A DNA stretch of 64,000 nt from Nitrobacter sp051912485 (lineage in GTDB: Bacteria; Pseudomonadota; Alphaproteobacteria; Rhizobiales; Xanthobacteraceae): assembly GCF_051912485.1 (NCBI RefSeq), contig NZ_CP196822.1, forward strand, positions 3,658,001-3,722,000, in the 5' to 3' direction. Positions 8,775-17,366 of this stretch are shown here, piece after piece. The first letter of the stretch is position 1, and each line of letters opens with the position of its first letter. Made by a program: the position numbers and the translations under genes. The notes beneath the pieces are model-generated. The model did not search any database, was not told where the DNA came from, and worked only from the letters and a program-made list of their open reading frames with translations.

Positions 8775-10076
8775 ATGATGCACTTCTCTCCTCGCGAAAT
8801 CGTTTCCGAACTCGACCGTTTCATCGTCGGCCAGACCGACGCCAAGCGCGCCGTGTCCATCGCCTTGCGCAATCGCTGGCGGCGCCAGCAGTTGACCGGA
8901 CCGCTGCGCGAGGAAGTGCTGCCGAAAAACATCCTGATGATCGGCCCGACCGGCGTCGGCAAGACGGAAATCGCGCGGCGGCTGGCAAAGCTTGCCAACG
9001 CACCGTTCCTCAAGGTCGAGGCCACGAAGTTCACCGAAGTCGGATATGTCGGGCGCGATGTCGAACAGATCGTACGCGATCTCGTGGAGGTCGCGATCAA
9101 CCAGACCCGCGAGCGCAAGCGCAAGGACGTTCAGGCGCGCGCGCAGCTTGCCGCGGAGGAGCGTGTTCTCGATGCCCTGGTCGGCGCCAATGCAAGCGCC
9201 GCCACGCGCGATTCCTTTCGCAAGAAGCTGCGGGCCGGTGAACTCAACGACAAGGAAATCGAGATCGAGACGCAATCCTCCGGCGGATCGCCGATGTTCG
9301 AGATTCCGGGGATGCCGGGTGCGCAGGTCGGCGCGATCTCGATCGGCGATATTTTCGGCAAGATGGGCGGGCGAACCAAGACCCGCCGACTGACCGTCGA
9401 GGACTCCTACGAAATTCTGGTCAACGAGGAATCCGACAAGCTGCTCGACAGCGACCAGCTCACGCAGGAGGCCATCGCCGCGGTCGAGAACAACGGCATC
9501 GTGTTTCTCGACGAGATCGACAAGATTTGCGTGCGCGACGGCCGCAGCGGTGGCGACGTGTCCCGCGAAGGCGTGCAGCGCGACCTGCTGCCGTTGATCG
9601 AGGGAACGACAGTCTCCACTAAACATGGTGCGGTCAAGACCGACCATATCCTGTTCATCGCGTCAGGAGCGTTTCACATTGCCAAACCGTCGGATCTGCT
9701 GCCCGAGTTGCAGGGTCGGCTGCCGATCCGCGTCGAACTTGACGCTCTGACGCCCAACGACATGCGGCGCATCCTGACCGAGCCCGAAGCCTCGCTCATC
9801 AAGCAGTATATCGCATTGATGCAGACCGAGGGCGTCACGCTCGACATCACCAATGATGCCGTCGATGCGCTTGCGGATATTGCGGTCGCGGTAAATTCCA
9901 CGGTCGAGAACATCGGTGCACGACGGCTGCAGACCGTCATGGAGCGGGTGCTCGACGATATCTCGTTCACGGCCCCTGACCGCAACGGCGAAACGGTTCG
10001 CATCGACGCTGGATATGTCCAGAAGCATATCGGCGACTTGGCCAAGAACGCCGATCTGAGCCGATTTATTCTCTAG
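8775..10076 (+). CDS. hslU: ATP-dependent protease ATPase subunit HslU
   Basis: AAA+ unfoldase that feeds substrates to HslV. Walker A GPTGVGKT at residues 57-64, the pore motif region FTEVGYVGRDVE, an intermediate I-domain (about 110-210), and Walker B IVFLDEIDKI at about 242-251. The C-terminal sensor 2 segment GARRLQTVMERVLDD and the terminal tail ending DLSRFIL (which docks into HslV) are intact. Length 433 aa is typical. The start is ATG at 8775, with an adjacent ATG at 8778. Confidence 0.96.
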   Translation: MMHFSPREIVSELDRFIVGQTDAKRAVSIALRNRWRRQQLTGPLREEVLPKNILMIGPTGVGKTEIARRLAKLANAPFLKVEATKFTEVGYVGRDVEQIVRDLVEVAINQTRERKRKDVQARAQLAAEERVLDALVGANASAATRDSFRKKLRAGELNDKEIEIETQSSGGSPMFEIPGMPGAQVGAISIGDIFGKMGGRTKTRRLTVEDSYEILVNEESDKLLDSDQLTQEAIAAVENNGIVFLDEIDKICVRDGRSGGDVSREGVQRDLLPLIEGTTVSTKHGAVKTDHILFIASGAFHIAKPSDLLPELQGRLPIRVELDALTPNDMRRILTEPEASLIKQYIALMQTEGVTLDITNDAVDALADIAVAVNSTVENIGARRLQTVMERVLDDISFTAPDRNGETVRIDAGYVQKHIGDLAKNADLSRFIL

Positions 10077-10085
10077 AGTCTGATT

Positions 10086-10134
10086 GAGCATGATCTTATC
10101 CGAAAACCGGTTTCCACTTTTCGGGATCATGCTC
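10086..10134. repeat. Palindromic intergenic repeat, family A (copy 2)
   Basis: Arms GAGCATGATC (10086-10095) and GATCATGCTC (10125-10134) with inner CCGAAAA/TTTTCGG, nearly identical to 2319-2367. It fills the convergent gap between hslU and the Smr gene. The last codons and TGA stop of the Smr gene (10127) lie inside the repeat arm. Confidence 0.85.
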
Positions 10135-10708
10135 TAGCGCGCCGCAAACGCACGTAGAGCGCGCCCTCGCCGCCATGACCGGTATGCGCCTCGTCGAAGC
10201 TGGCGACCAGCGATCGGAACTCCGGAAGGGCGAACCATTGCGGGACCTGCCGGCGAAGCACGCCGCGTTCGGAGTCCGGTCCCGTTGTGCGGCCTTTGCC
10301 GGTAACGACGAGCACGAAGGTGAGGCCGTCACCCGAGGCATTCTGCAGAAAACGCAGCAGAGCGCTATGCGCCCGTGTCTGCGTCATGCCATGCAGGTCG
10401 ATCCGGGCATCGATGTCTTTCCGCCCCCGCGACAATTGCGATCGCTCGCGGCGGGTGAGCGACGCCGGCGGCGGCGGACTCTTGCGTTTGACGATTATCC
10501 CGCTGGGCGAAATCAGTTTTGGTGTGGCCGCGAGCTTCACAGCCCCGCTGGATTCCAAATCCGGCGCCACCTCGGATTTGACCGGCCGACGTCGCTTGCG
10601 CAACGGTCTGGTCTGCCCGGCGACGCTCTCCCACAACTGACGTTCGTCATCCGAAAGAACGCGCTGGCGGCGAGGTCGTGCGGATACATCCGGCGACGGG
10701 CGTTTCAT
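10127..10708 (-). CDS. Smr-domain protein (putative DNA endonuclease)
   Basis: 193 aa protein with a basic, low-complexity N-terminal half (residues 1-90, rich in Arg and Lys) and a C-terminal Smr (small MutS-related) domain. The domain shows DIDARIDLHGMTQTRAHSAL, then LVVTGKGR and the C-terminal GALYVRLRR. The LHGMT and TGKG motifs are the conserved nicking-nuclease signatures. The stand-alone form is common in alphaproteobacteria; its substrate is not known here. The start overlaps the mltA stop by four bases, so the two are likely cotranslated. The stop is supplied by a repeat element. Confidence 0.88.
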   Translation of the reverse strand: MKRPSPDVSARPRRQRVLSDDERQLWESVAGQTRPLRKRRRPVKSEVAPDLESSGAVKLAATPKLISPSGIIVKRKSPPPPASLTRRERSQLSRGRKDIDARIDLHGMTQTRAHSALLRFLQNASGDGLTFVLVVTGKGRTTGPDSERGVLRRQVPQWFALPEFRSLVASFDEAHTGHGGEGALYVRLRRARA

Positions 10709-12225
10709 CGTGCCGGGCGATGCCAGTGTCGGCGGTGATGGTGATGACGCCGCGGGCGACGATCCGACCTGACCTCGGGTCGTGCCGCCGGCAGCCGAGC
10801 CGCTTCTGACGACACGGCTTTTCCCGCGGACACGGGCGCAGTCCCGGCCGGCTCGCCCGCCGGGGTTACAGGTGACGATGCGGGGTGTTGCGGGGCGGCC
10901 TTGCGGTCGTCCGGCTTCTGAGTCTTCGGCGGAAACAGTTTTGCGATCCTTGCCGACGGCCGGATTTCGGGAAGCGGCATGGTTCTGCCGCGAGCGAGGG
11001 GATCGAGGCTGTTCGGGACAAGCATGACGAAGTGCATGCTGTGACGCAGACGGCCCGACACCCGCCCTGCTTCCGGACCTGCGCCGAAGTAAAGGTCGGC
11101 GCGCGCCGGGCCAAGAATCGCCGAGCCGGTATCCTGCGCGATCATCAGTCGATGGAACGGCGTTTTCGCCTGTTCGGATTCGATCGGCAACTCGCCTTCG
11201 ATGAAGAACGGTGTGCCATAGACATGCAGCGATTTATCGACCGCGATCGACCGGCCCGGCGCCAGCGGCACACCCTGTGCGCCGACCGCCTCGTCATTGT
11301 CCGAGAGCTTCACCTCGCGGAAGAAGACATATGACCGATTTTGGCGGCGCAGTTCGGTGGCGCCATCCGGGTTTTCATTCATCCACTGCCTGATGCGCTG
11401 CATCGACATCTGATCCTTCGGGATGATGTTGCGTTCAATCAGGATACGGCCGACGGCAGTATACGGATATCCGTTATAGGAATCATAATTGATGCGCAGC
11501 GTCGAGCCATCCTCGAGCCGAACGCGCGCAGAACCCTGGATTTGCGTAAAGAGCAGATCGGTCTGGCTCTTGAGCCAGCAGATTTCAAGGCCGCGGCCTG
11601 CGATCGCGCCATCCTCGATTTCGGCGCGATCGAAGTAAGGGACCAGTTTTCGGCGGCCTATCTTGCGATACACCGGCCCGTTGTTCGGCAGGCTTGATGC
11701 GCTCTGCGTGAATCCCCGGACGAACAGATTCGAAGGTCGCCGATAAACCGGCACGGTGTAGACGTCCGTCCTGGTGCGCGATCCGTCGATGATCGGCTCG
11801 TAATAGCCCGTGACAAAGCCGTCAGTCTCGCCGAGACGTGAAATTCGCACCGCCCGGAAACGGGTTTCGAAGAAAGCGCGGGCTTTGGCATCGTTCGAAA
11901 TATCCGCGATTTTCGCGGCGCGGCACGGCTCCCGCAATGACACACCGAGCGCCTTCTGGCCGACCTCCGCGATCCGCCGAGCCGTAACCGCACGGCAACT
12001 CGCGCGAAATGCCTTGAATGCATCAAGATGATTGTCGTCGTTCCAGCCGGCGATATCGGACCATGCGACCGGCATATATTGACCGCCCGTGATCTCGAGC
12101 GGCCAATCCGGACGATGACGGCTGTCATGAGCTTCGACAGCGACCGGCACAAGCGCCACCGCGACGCAAAATCCGACGGCGCACCTTTTTAACCGATAAC
12201 GGTCAGCTGGCGCTTCCGGTGCCAA
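10705..12225 (-). CDS. mltA: Membrane-bound lytic murein transglycosylase A (MltA)
   Basis: Cleaves peptidoglycan glycan strands with formation of 1,6-anhydromuramic acid; acts in the periplasm. Visible are the MltA beta-barrel motifs TGYYEPIIDGSRT and VYRRPSNLF, the catalytic 3D-domain segment MIAQDTGSAILGPARADLYFGAG, and a disordered C-terminal tail rich in Pro and Ala, then Arg/His (RRHHHHRRHWHRPAR). The N terminus has a signal-like stretch (LKRCAVGFCVAVALVPVAVEA) but no ATG before it within a reasonable overlap. I chose the TTG at 12225 (23-base overlap with the Tim44 gene, GGAAAC upstream); ATGs at 12279 and 12318 overlap it more deeply. Confidence 0.87.
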   Translation of the reverse strand: MAPEAPADRYRLKRCAVGFCVAVALVPVAVEAHDSRHRPDWPLEITGGQYMPVAWSDIAGWNDDNHLDAFKAFRASCRAVTARRIAEVGQKALGVSLREPCRAAKIADISNDAKARAFFETRFRAVRISRLGETDGFVTGYYEPIIDGSRTRTDVYTVPVYRRPSNLFVRGFTQSASSLPNNGPVYRKIGRRKLVPYFDRAEIEDGAIAGRGLEICWLKSQTDLLFTQIQGSARVRLEDGSTLRINYDSYNGYPYTAVGRILIERNIIPKDQMSMQRIRQWMNENPDGATELRRQNRSYVFFREVKLSDNDEAVGAQGVPLAPGRSIAVDKSLHVYGTPFFIEGELPIESEQAKTPFHRLMIAQDTGSAILGPARADLYFGAGPEAGRVSGRLRHSMHFVMLVPNSLDPLARGRTMPLPEIRPSARIAKLFPPKTQKPDDRKAAPQHPASSPVTPAGEPAGTAPVSAGKAVSSEAARLPAARPEVRSDRRPRRHHHHRRHWHRPAR

Positions 12226-12907
12226 CCAGTTTCCAGTTCGGATCGCGCGAAGAGATATCGCGGGCAAATGTCCAAACATCCGTGATATCGGAAATCTTCT
12301 CAGGGTTTCCGTCGACAATTGCTCCGGTCTTGTCGCGGGTGATCGAAATCATCTGCGAGGTGAAGCGAACCGTCAGTTGTTCCGCACCATCCCGCACTTC
12401 CGCGCCAATCAGCTCAACTTTGTCGATTGAGACAAATCGCGTTTCCGTCTGCTGTTCGAGTTTCTCCCGATCCTTGATCGCGGCATCGAAGCTTTCATAG
12501 ACGTCCGACGACAGCAGGTCCTTCAAGGTCCGGCGATCCCCGTTGGCGAATGCCAGCACAATCATCTCATAGGCGCTGCGTGCGCCACTGAGAAAATGCT
12601 TCGGATCGAAGGACGAATCCTGACCCGCGATGGCATCGAGCCCGAGGGCGAGGGGCGTGCCGGGCTCGGCCAGATTTTTCCAGCGATCGGAGGTGAACGT
12701 CGCATCGCCCGCAGGCGCCGATGACGCCTGATCGATCACGGTACCGGGCATCGGGACAACGTTGTTGTCCTGCGCGCCATGCAGGACTTCCCGCGTAGCA
12801 CGGTCGTAAGGCGGCCGCTCACTTCCCGTGCGCTGTCCCAGAACACTGCGGAGACGCAGAAAGATAAAGACCGCCAGCGCCAGGAAAATGATGGTGTAAA
12901 TATCCAC
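12203..12907 (-). CDS. Tim44-domain inner-membrane protein (TimA-like)
   Basis: About 234 aa from the GTG at 12907, chosen because it puts the membrane helix (IYTIIFLALAVFIFLRLRSVLG) at the N terminus and has a GAAG-type ribosome site; an ATG at 12970 would add 21 residues. The soluble C-terminal part is a Tim44-like domain: FDPKHFLSGARSAYEMIVLAF, DLLSSDVYESFDAAI and DVWTFARDISSRDPNWKL. Bacterial Tim44-domain proteins are thought to be membrane-anchored assembly factors; the exact role here is unknown. It is divergent from secB and immediately precedes mltA. Confidence 0.85.
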   Translation of the reverse strand: MDIYTIIFLALAVFIFLRLRSVLGQRTGSERPPYDRATREVLHGAQDNNVVPMPGTVIDQASSAPAGDATFTSDRWKNLAEPGTPLALGLDAIAGQDSSFDPKHFLSGARSAYEMIVLAFANGDRRTLKDLLSSDVYESFDAAIKDREKLEQQTETRFVSIDKVELIGAEVRDGAEQLTVRFTSQMISITRDKTGAIVDGNPEKISDITDVWTFARDISSRDPNWKLVGTGSAS

Positions 12908-13331
12908 GTCGTCTTCACTTTCTGATCGGTCTGGTTCTCGTCCGACGAACAAACGTCCAGCGGGGGCCACAGGTTCGCATCAGACGGCTTCGATAATGTA
13001 GGTACGAAACCCGCTCCGGCCAAGGGCGCGTTTTAGCACAACCAACCGGATCAGCGAGCGGTCTCCTTAACTGCCGCCTCTAAAAAATGATAGCGCGTTT
13101 CCGATCAAAGGGGAAATCCGATTGCCGGGAGAAAGCGCGTTCCCTCAACAGTTTAAGTCGCCAGACGGCGCAAACGGCGGCGGCTAAGGGACCCGAAGCT
13201 TCCCGGCGCATTCCGCCGTCCTTGTGGACAGCGGTACGCTTATGATAGCCACTCGCCCCGACGCGGCAATTTGCCCCTTCAAACAAGCCGATCATCCCAG
13301 ACTTCGCTGGAACGTTCCAGGAGAGACATCC
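12908..13331. other. Gene-free divergent region between the Tim44 gene and secB
   Basis: This 424-base stretch has no convincing gene. It must hold the divergent promoters for the leftward Tim44-mltA-smr group and the rightward secB. Codon-like frames in it are short and lack ribosome sites. I see no strong hairpin or known operator. Confidence 0.6.
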
Positions 13332-13829
13332 ATGACTAACGGCAACGGCACACCTCCCGAGGAGGGTCCTTCACCCCAGCTGAATGTGCTGGCGCAGTAT
13401 ACCAAGGATCTCTCTTTCGAGAATCCCAATTCGCCCGCCTCGCTCACCCCCCAGCAACAGCCGCCGTCGATCAGCGTCCAGATCAATGTCGGCGCCGGCT
13501 CCGTGGCGGAGAATGACTATGAGGTCGTGCTTAAAGTCGAGGGTAAGGCCGAACATAGCGGCAAGCTGATGTTCAGTTTCGAACTGGCCTATGCGGGTGT
13601 GTTCCGGATTACCAACGTTCCTCAGGAAAATATTCACCCGCTGGTCATGATCGAATGCCCGCGGCTGTTGTTCCCATTCGCCCGCGAAATCGTTGCGACA
13701 TTTGTTCGCGATGGCGGATTTCCACCGCTGATGCTCGATCCCATCGATTTCGTGAGCCTGTATCGGCAAAACATGGAACGCCAAGCAGCGGCACAAGAAG
13801 CGCAACAGGCGCAACAAAAGCCGAGCTAG
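13332..13829 (+). CDS. secB: Protein-export chaperone SecB
   Basis: Tetrameric cytosolic chaperone that keeps preproteins unfolded and delivers them to SecA. At 165 aa it has family length. Core motifs are LAQYTKDLSFENPNSP near the N terminus, FELAYAGVFRI, and CPRLLFPFAREIVA, followed by DPIDFVSLY and a Gln/Ala-rich tail. The ATG at 13332 was chosen because AGGAGAG lies directly upstream; an earlier in-frame ATG at 13224 would add a non-conserved extension. The stop merges with a family D repeat. Confidence 0.95.
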   Translation: MTNGNGTPPEEGPSPQLNVLAQYTKDLSFENPNSPASLTPQQQPPSISVQINVGAGSVAENDYEVVLKVEGKAEHSGKLMFSFELAYAGVFRITNVPQENIHPLVMIECPRLLFPFAREIVATFVRDGGFPPLMLDPIDFVSLYRQNMERQAAAQEAQQAQQKPS

Positions 13830-13980
13830 TGGAGTGAATTTGACATTCGCTGTCCGCTTTGCGGCAATCCCTGCAAGCGAGTGTCGAATTCAACACTCGA
13901 TTAAAACCTATGGTTGCCGACTTCTGATTCTAACATTTGCATAAACGTCAGAGACGGGGATGCACATGCTAGAATCGGAC
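13828..13980. repeat. Paired palindromic repeat, family D (copy 2)
   Basis: Begins AGTGGAGTGAATTTGACATTCG right at the secB stop and continues with CGAGTGTCGAATTC, then AAACCTATGGTTGC and a second unit GATTCTAACATTTGC ... ATGCTAGAATCGGA. The order and spacing match 7270-7432, with more mismatches in the arms. It separates the convergent secB and dnaQ. Confidence 0.75.
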
Positions 13981-14005
13981 AGGCCCTGCCCGACGCAAGC
14001 TAGCC

Positions 14006-14704
14006 TCAAACCTCCGTCCGGACGAATTCCTTCCAGATCGCTTTCTCTCCGAGCGTAGCGACGAAATCCCGATGCGCGATGCGGTCGGCATCGGTCACGC
14101 GCGGCGCCAGGGGCACAGCTCGCTGACGTCTTGGCATATCCAAAGTTCCGCCGGTTTGGCGGGGCGTGGTTTCCGCCAGAATCAATTGCGACTGCCGCGC
14201 GCCGATCAGATCGACATAGACCTCCGCGAGCAGTTCGGCGTCGAGCAATGCACCGTGTTTGGTCCGGCGACTATTGTCGATGGCGTAACGCGAGCACAGA
14301 TCGTCGAGCCGGTTCGATACGCCGGGATGCTTCCGCCGCGCCAGCAGCAGCGTATCCACCAGCCGGTCGCGCCCGATCGCCTGCCTTTTGAGGCGATCAA
14401 GCTCCGCATTGATGAAGCTGATATCGAACGATGCGTTGTGAATGACGAGTGGCGCATCACCGACAAATTCCAGAAACTCATCCACGATCTGCGCAAATAG
14501 CGGTTTGTCGGCAAGGAACTCGCTCGACAGGCCGTGTACCGCGAACGCCTCCTGCGGCATGTCGCGTTCCGGATTGATATAGCGGTGAAACGCTTGCCCC
14601 GTCGGCATGCGGTTGAAGATCTCAACGCATCCGATCTCGACCAGACGATCGCCTCGCAGCGGGTCCAGGCCGGTCGTTTCCGTGTCGAGAACGATTTCGC
14701 GCAT
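14006..14704 (-). CDS. dnaQ: DNA polymerase III epsilon subunit (proofreading exonuclease)
   Basis: 3'-5' exonuclease of the replicative polymerase. Exo I motif MREIVLDTETTGLDP (Asp7, Glu9), Exo II VIHNASFDISFINAEL and Exo III HGALLDAELLAEVY are all intact. The C-terminal extension expected to contact the alpha subunit is present. Length 232 aa. It is leftward, upstream of secB and downstream of coaE. A degenerate family C repeat lies between it and coaE. Confidence 0.95.
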   Translation of the reverse strand: MREIVLDTETTGLDPLRGDRLVEIGCVEIFNRMPTGQAFHRYINPERDMPQEAFAVHGLSSEFLADKPLFAQIVDEFLEFVGDAPLVIHNASFDISFINAELDRLKRQAIGRDRLVDTLLLARRKHPGVSNRLDDLCSRYAIDNSRRTKHGALLDAELLAEVYVDLIGARQSQLILAETTPRQTGGTLDMPRRQRAVPLAPRVTDADRIAHRDFVATLGEKAIWKEFVRTEV

Positions 14705-14724
14705 GAGCTTTCGTGAAAATTATT

Positions 14725-14806
14725 GCGTTTTCGAGCGACGGATCCGGTTTGCGTAAAGAAAACGCGTCAAAATAAAAACTGGAGCCCGGATTTGATTCCA
14801 TCACGT
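14725..14806. repeat. Palindromic intergenic repeat, family C (copy 1, degenerate)
   Basis: GCGTTTTCGAGCGA followed by GGTTTGCGTAAAGAAAACGCG, a TCAAAATAAAAAC stretch, then TTGATTCCATCA. The same order is better preserved at 52605-52702 and 53771-53858. It sits between dnaQ and coaE. Confidence 0.7.
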
Positions 14807-14826
14807 CTGGTAATGGCTTCCGCGAA

Positions 14827-15426
14827 TCAGGATCGCCGTTGCGGCATTTTATCAGCCTCCGCCAGGATTTCCCGGATTTGCGCGCGCACATCGTCAAGAC
14901 CATGCGAAGTATCCACTACGAAATCCGCCCGCTTGCGTTTTTCAGCGTCCGGCAACTGCCGGGCCAGAATCGCATCCAGCTTTTCGTCCGTCATGTTGCC
15001 CCGGGCCAGAATGCGCCCGCGTTGAACATCCGGTGTTGTGGAAACAACGACGACGGCATCGACAGACTTTTCCCCACCGGTTTCAAACAGCAGCGGCACA
15101 TCCACCACCGCCACCTCAGCACCCGATCGCTCCGCCTGGTCGAGAAACGCCTGGCGGTAGGCATGCAGCATCGGATGCACGATCTGCTCGAGCAGCTTCA
15201 TGGCCGCAGCGTCGTGCACGACTTTCGCCGATAATTTCTCGCGGTCGACCTTGCCGTTGACCGTCGTTCCGGGAAACGCCGCCTCGATGGCCGGAGCCGC
15301 CTCCCCTTCATAGAGTTTGTGAACGGCCGCGTCCGCATCGTAAACCGGCACCCCGGCTTCCGAAAAAAGCTTCGCGGTGGTCGATTTTCCCATTCCGATC
15401 GATCCGGTCAGCCCAAGCACCAGCAT
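14827..15426 (-). CDS. coaE: Dephospho-CoA kinase CoaE
   Basis: Last step of coenzyme A synthesis: phosphorylates the 3'-hydroxyl of dephospho-CoA. P-loop GLTGSIGMGKSTTAKLF near the N terminus, then VPVYDADAAVHKLYEG, VVDVPLLFETGG and ILARGNMTDEKLDAILARQ. At 199 aa from ATG 15426 it matches the family. The frame is open further upstream, but that stretch is the reverse of maf coding sequence. It lies 16 bases beyond maf. Confidence 0.95.
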   Translation of the reverse strand: MLVLGLTGSIGMGKSTTAKLFSEAGVPVYDADAAVHKLYEGEAAPAIEAAFPGTTVNGKVDREKLSAKVVHDAAAMKLLEQIVHPMLHAYRQAFLDQAERSGAEVAVVDVPLLFETGGEKSVDAVVVVSTTPDVQRGRILARGNMTDEKLDAILARQLPDAEKRKRADFVVDTSHGLDDVRAQIREILAEADKMPQRRS

Positions 15427-15442
15427 GTCCGAACTTCCGATA

Positions 15443-16051
15443 TCACAGTGACAGCAACCCTTGACCGCGCAGAAAAGCAAGCAGCGGCAACAGCGGCAAG
15501 CCCAGAATGGTGAAATGATCGCCCTCGATCCGGCTGAACAGATGGACGCCCAGGTTCTCGAGCTGATAGGCGCCGACGCTGGCCGTGGCCGCATCGCCAA
15601 CCGCGTTCAGATAGGCCTCGATCGTGTCCTCGCTCAGCTCCCGCATTGTCATGCGGGCAGCCGATACGTCTTCAAAGAGCGGCCTACCATCGCGTACGAT
15701 CGCGGCACCAGCGTGCAAGATGTGAGTTCGGCCAGACAGCGCACGCAGATGTGCCGCCGCCGCCGCGCGTCCGACCGGTTTGTTGAACAGGAGACCGTCG
15801 CATTCGAGTGTCTGATCCGCCCCGATGACGTAGCGGCCGGGCGAGCGCAACGAAACCTCACGAGCTTTTTCGAAAGCCAGGCGAACGGCGATCTCACCGC
15901 CCGTCGTCAGGCCGGAGCTTTGCTGAATGGCTCGCTCGTCGATCGCTGCCGGTATGACCTCGAATGATAGGCCGGCATTGGCGAGCAATGCCTGACGCAC
16001 CTGGCTTTGGGATGCCAGTATCAAGGGTTTTGGTTCGCGCCAGACCGCCAT
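15443..16051 (-). CDS. maf: Maf-family nucleoside triphosphate pyrophosphatase
   Basis: Hydrolyses non-canonical or selected NTPs to monophosphates. The N-terminal signature LILASQSQVRQALLANAG is the Maf SxSxxR motif, and YVIGADQTLECDG and FSRIEGDHFTILGLPLLPLL are further conserved blocks. Length 202 aa. It sits between PPSR and coaE, as in many alphaproteobacteria near the replication origin. Maf proteins can be dTTP/UTP- or m7GTP-specific; I cannot tell which from the motif alone. Confidence 0.92.
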   Translation of the reverse strand: MAVWREPKPLILASQSQVRQALLANAGLSFEVIPAAIDERAIQQSSGLTTGGEIAVRLAFEKAREVSLRSPGRYVIGADQTLECDGLLFNKPVGRAAAAAHLRALSGRTHILHAGAAIVRDGRPLFEDVSAARMTMRELSEDTIEAYLNAVGDAATASVGAYQLENLGVHLFSRIEGDHFTILGLPLLPLLAFLRGQGLLSL

Positions 16052-16060
16052 CTCCGGTCC

Positions 16061-16903
16061 TTACTCCGGCCGCTGCTGTCGTTGCCGGTCGGCAAACAGC
16101 TTCATGATCGCAGCGGCGGTCTCCTCGATCGACCGGCGCGTCACATCCAGTTGAACCCAGTCGTGCTTCACACTCAGACGGCGGGCATAGGTCACCTCAT
16201 CGGCAACCGATTGTCGATCGATATAGGTCTCATTGCCGGCCCCCGACCCTATGCTCAACAGCCGATTCTGGCGGACCTGAATGAGACGCTCCGGCGCCGC
16301 ATGAAGGCTGACGACCAGGGGCTTCCTTAACGTTTCCAGTTGGCGCGGGATGGCGATGCCCGGCACCAGCGGCACGTTCGCAGTACGGACGCCACGGTTG
16401 GCAAGGTAGATCGACGTCGGCGTTTTCGATGTGCGCGACACGCCCACCAGAACAACGTCCGCCTCCTCCAGACCTTCGACGTGCTGTCCGTCGTCATGCA
16501 TCATGGTGTAGTTCAAGGCGTCAATGCGCTTGAAATAATCTGCATTCAGCGTGTGCTGTGCACCGACGCGGCCGGTCGTGGCAGCGCCGAGATAGGCCTG
16601 AAACAACTGCATCACGGGGCCGATAATTGAAAGGCTGGGGCTGTTGATCTCCTGGCACTTGGCTTCGAGACGCGCCACCAGATCCTTTTCCAGAAGCGTG
16701 AACAGGACGATTCCCGGCGCTTCCTCGATTTCCGTGAGAACGCGGTCGAGTTGCTTCTGGCTGCGCACCAACGGGTAGACATGTTCAACAGGCGTGACAT
16801 TGGCATATTGGGCCGCCACCGCACGCGACACCGTGATCAGCGTTTCACCGGTCGAATCAGACACCAGATGAAGATGAAAATTGCTGCCGGTGATGGGCGC
16901 CAT
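16061..16903 (-). CDS. Pyruvate, phosphate dikinase regulatory protein (PPSR/DUF299 kinase-pyrophosphorylase)
   Basis: Bifunctional ADP-dependent kinase and phosphate-dependent pyrophosphorylase of the DUF299 family, which switches pyruvate phosphate dikinase or PEP synthetase off and on. The N-terminal motif HLHLVSDSTGETLITVSRA and the P-loop-like GVSRTSKTPTSIYLANRG are intact. Start ATG 16903 (MAPITGSNF) gives 280 aa, the normal length. It is the last leftward gene before the presumed origin region. The target enzyme is not in the window. Confidence 0.93.
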   Translation of the reverse strand: MAPITGSNFHLHLVSDSTGETLITVSRAVAAQYANVTPVEHVYPLVRSQKQLDRVLTEIEEAPGIVLFTLLEKDLVARLEAKCQEINSPSLSIIGPVMQLFQAYLGAATTGRVGAQHTLNADYFKRIDALNYTMMHDDGQHVEGLEEADVVLVGVSRTSKTPTSIYLANRGVRTANVPLVPGIAIPRQLETLRKPLVVSLHAAPERLIQVRQNRLLSIGSGAGNETYIDRQSVADEVTYARRLSVKHDWVQLDVTRRSIEETAAAIMKLFADRQRQQRPE

Positions 16904-17366
16904 GACCCTGTATACCCTGTGTATCGCTGTGGAGTTTGAGCCGCGATACGGCTCATCCGGCAAGGACCATGGGATAACCGGGATTTTTCTTCACAGATCT
17001 CGTGAAGGGAAAACTCCATCGACTTCGGCAAATGATAGTGGGGTTGTGTGGACTTGTCTCTTGATAATCATGTGCGAATGACATGCAAGCCTTTGAGACT
17101 GCGACGATCTCGGGATCGACGACCTGGCTGCAACGAATTCCCGGACAGTGTGAAGAAGCTTTTGAAAAAGCAAGGACAGCGTTGCGCCGGCCTAATTCAC
17201 CGCCACTTAGACTCAAACCTAAGAATCTAAAAATGGTTATTTAGATAAAGAGTCGCTTGCGGATATCGCCTTGATCGGGTCTCTATCCGTCACCGGAGCA
17301 ACGCTGACATGCGTCAGATGTTCCAGCAGATTGTGACGGGTCAGGACACTCTGAGCGAGACGACCG
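16904..17366. other. Candidate replication origin region (oriC)
   Basis: A 463-base gene-free gap at which gene orientation switches: PPSR, maf, coaE and dnaQ point left, while hemJ, rho, mnmE, mnmG, rsmG, parA and parB point right. In alphaproteobacteria the chromosomal origin is typically found beside hemE/hemJ and this PPSR-maf block, with parABS a few kb away, exactly as here. An AT-rich stretch with GGTTATTTAGATAAAG lies near 17230-17250. I find no perfect TTATCCACA DnaA box, only weak matches (for example TCTTGATAA near 17060), so the call rests on context. Confidence 0.55.

Noticed and set aside
8463..9647. Long open frame antisense to hslU and DUF2585
   Set aside because: Shadow frame; HslU motifs in the plus strand are complete.
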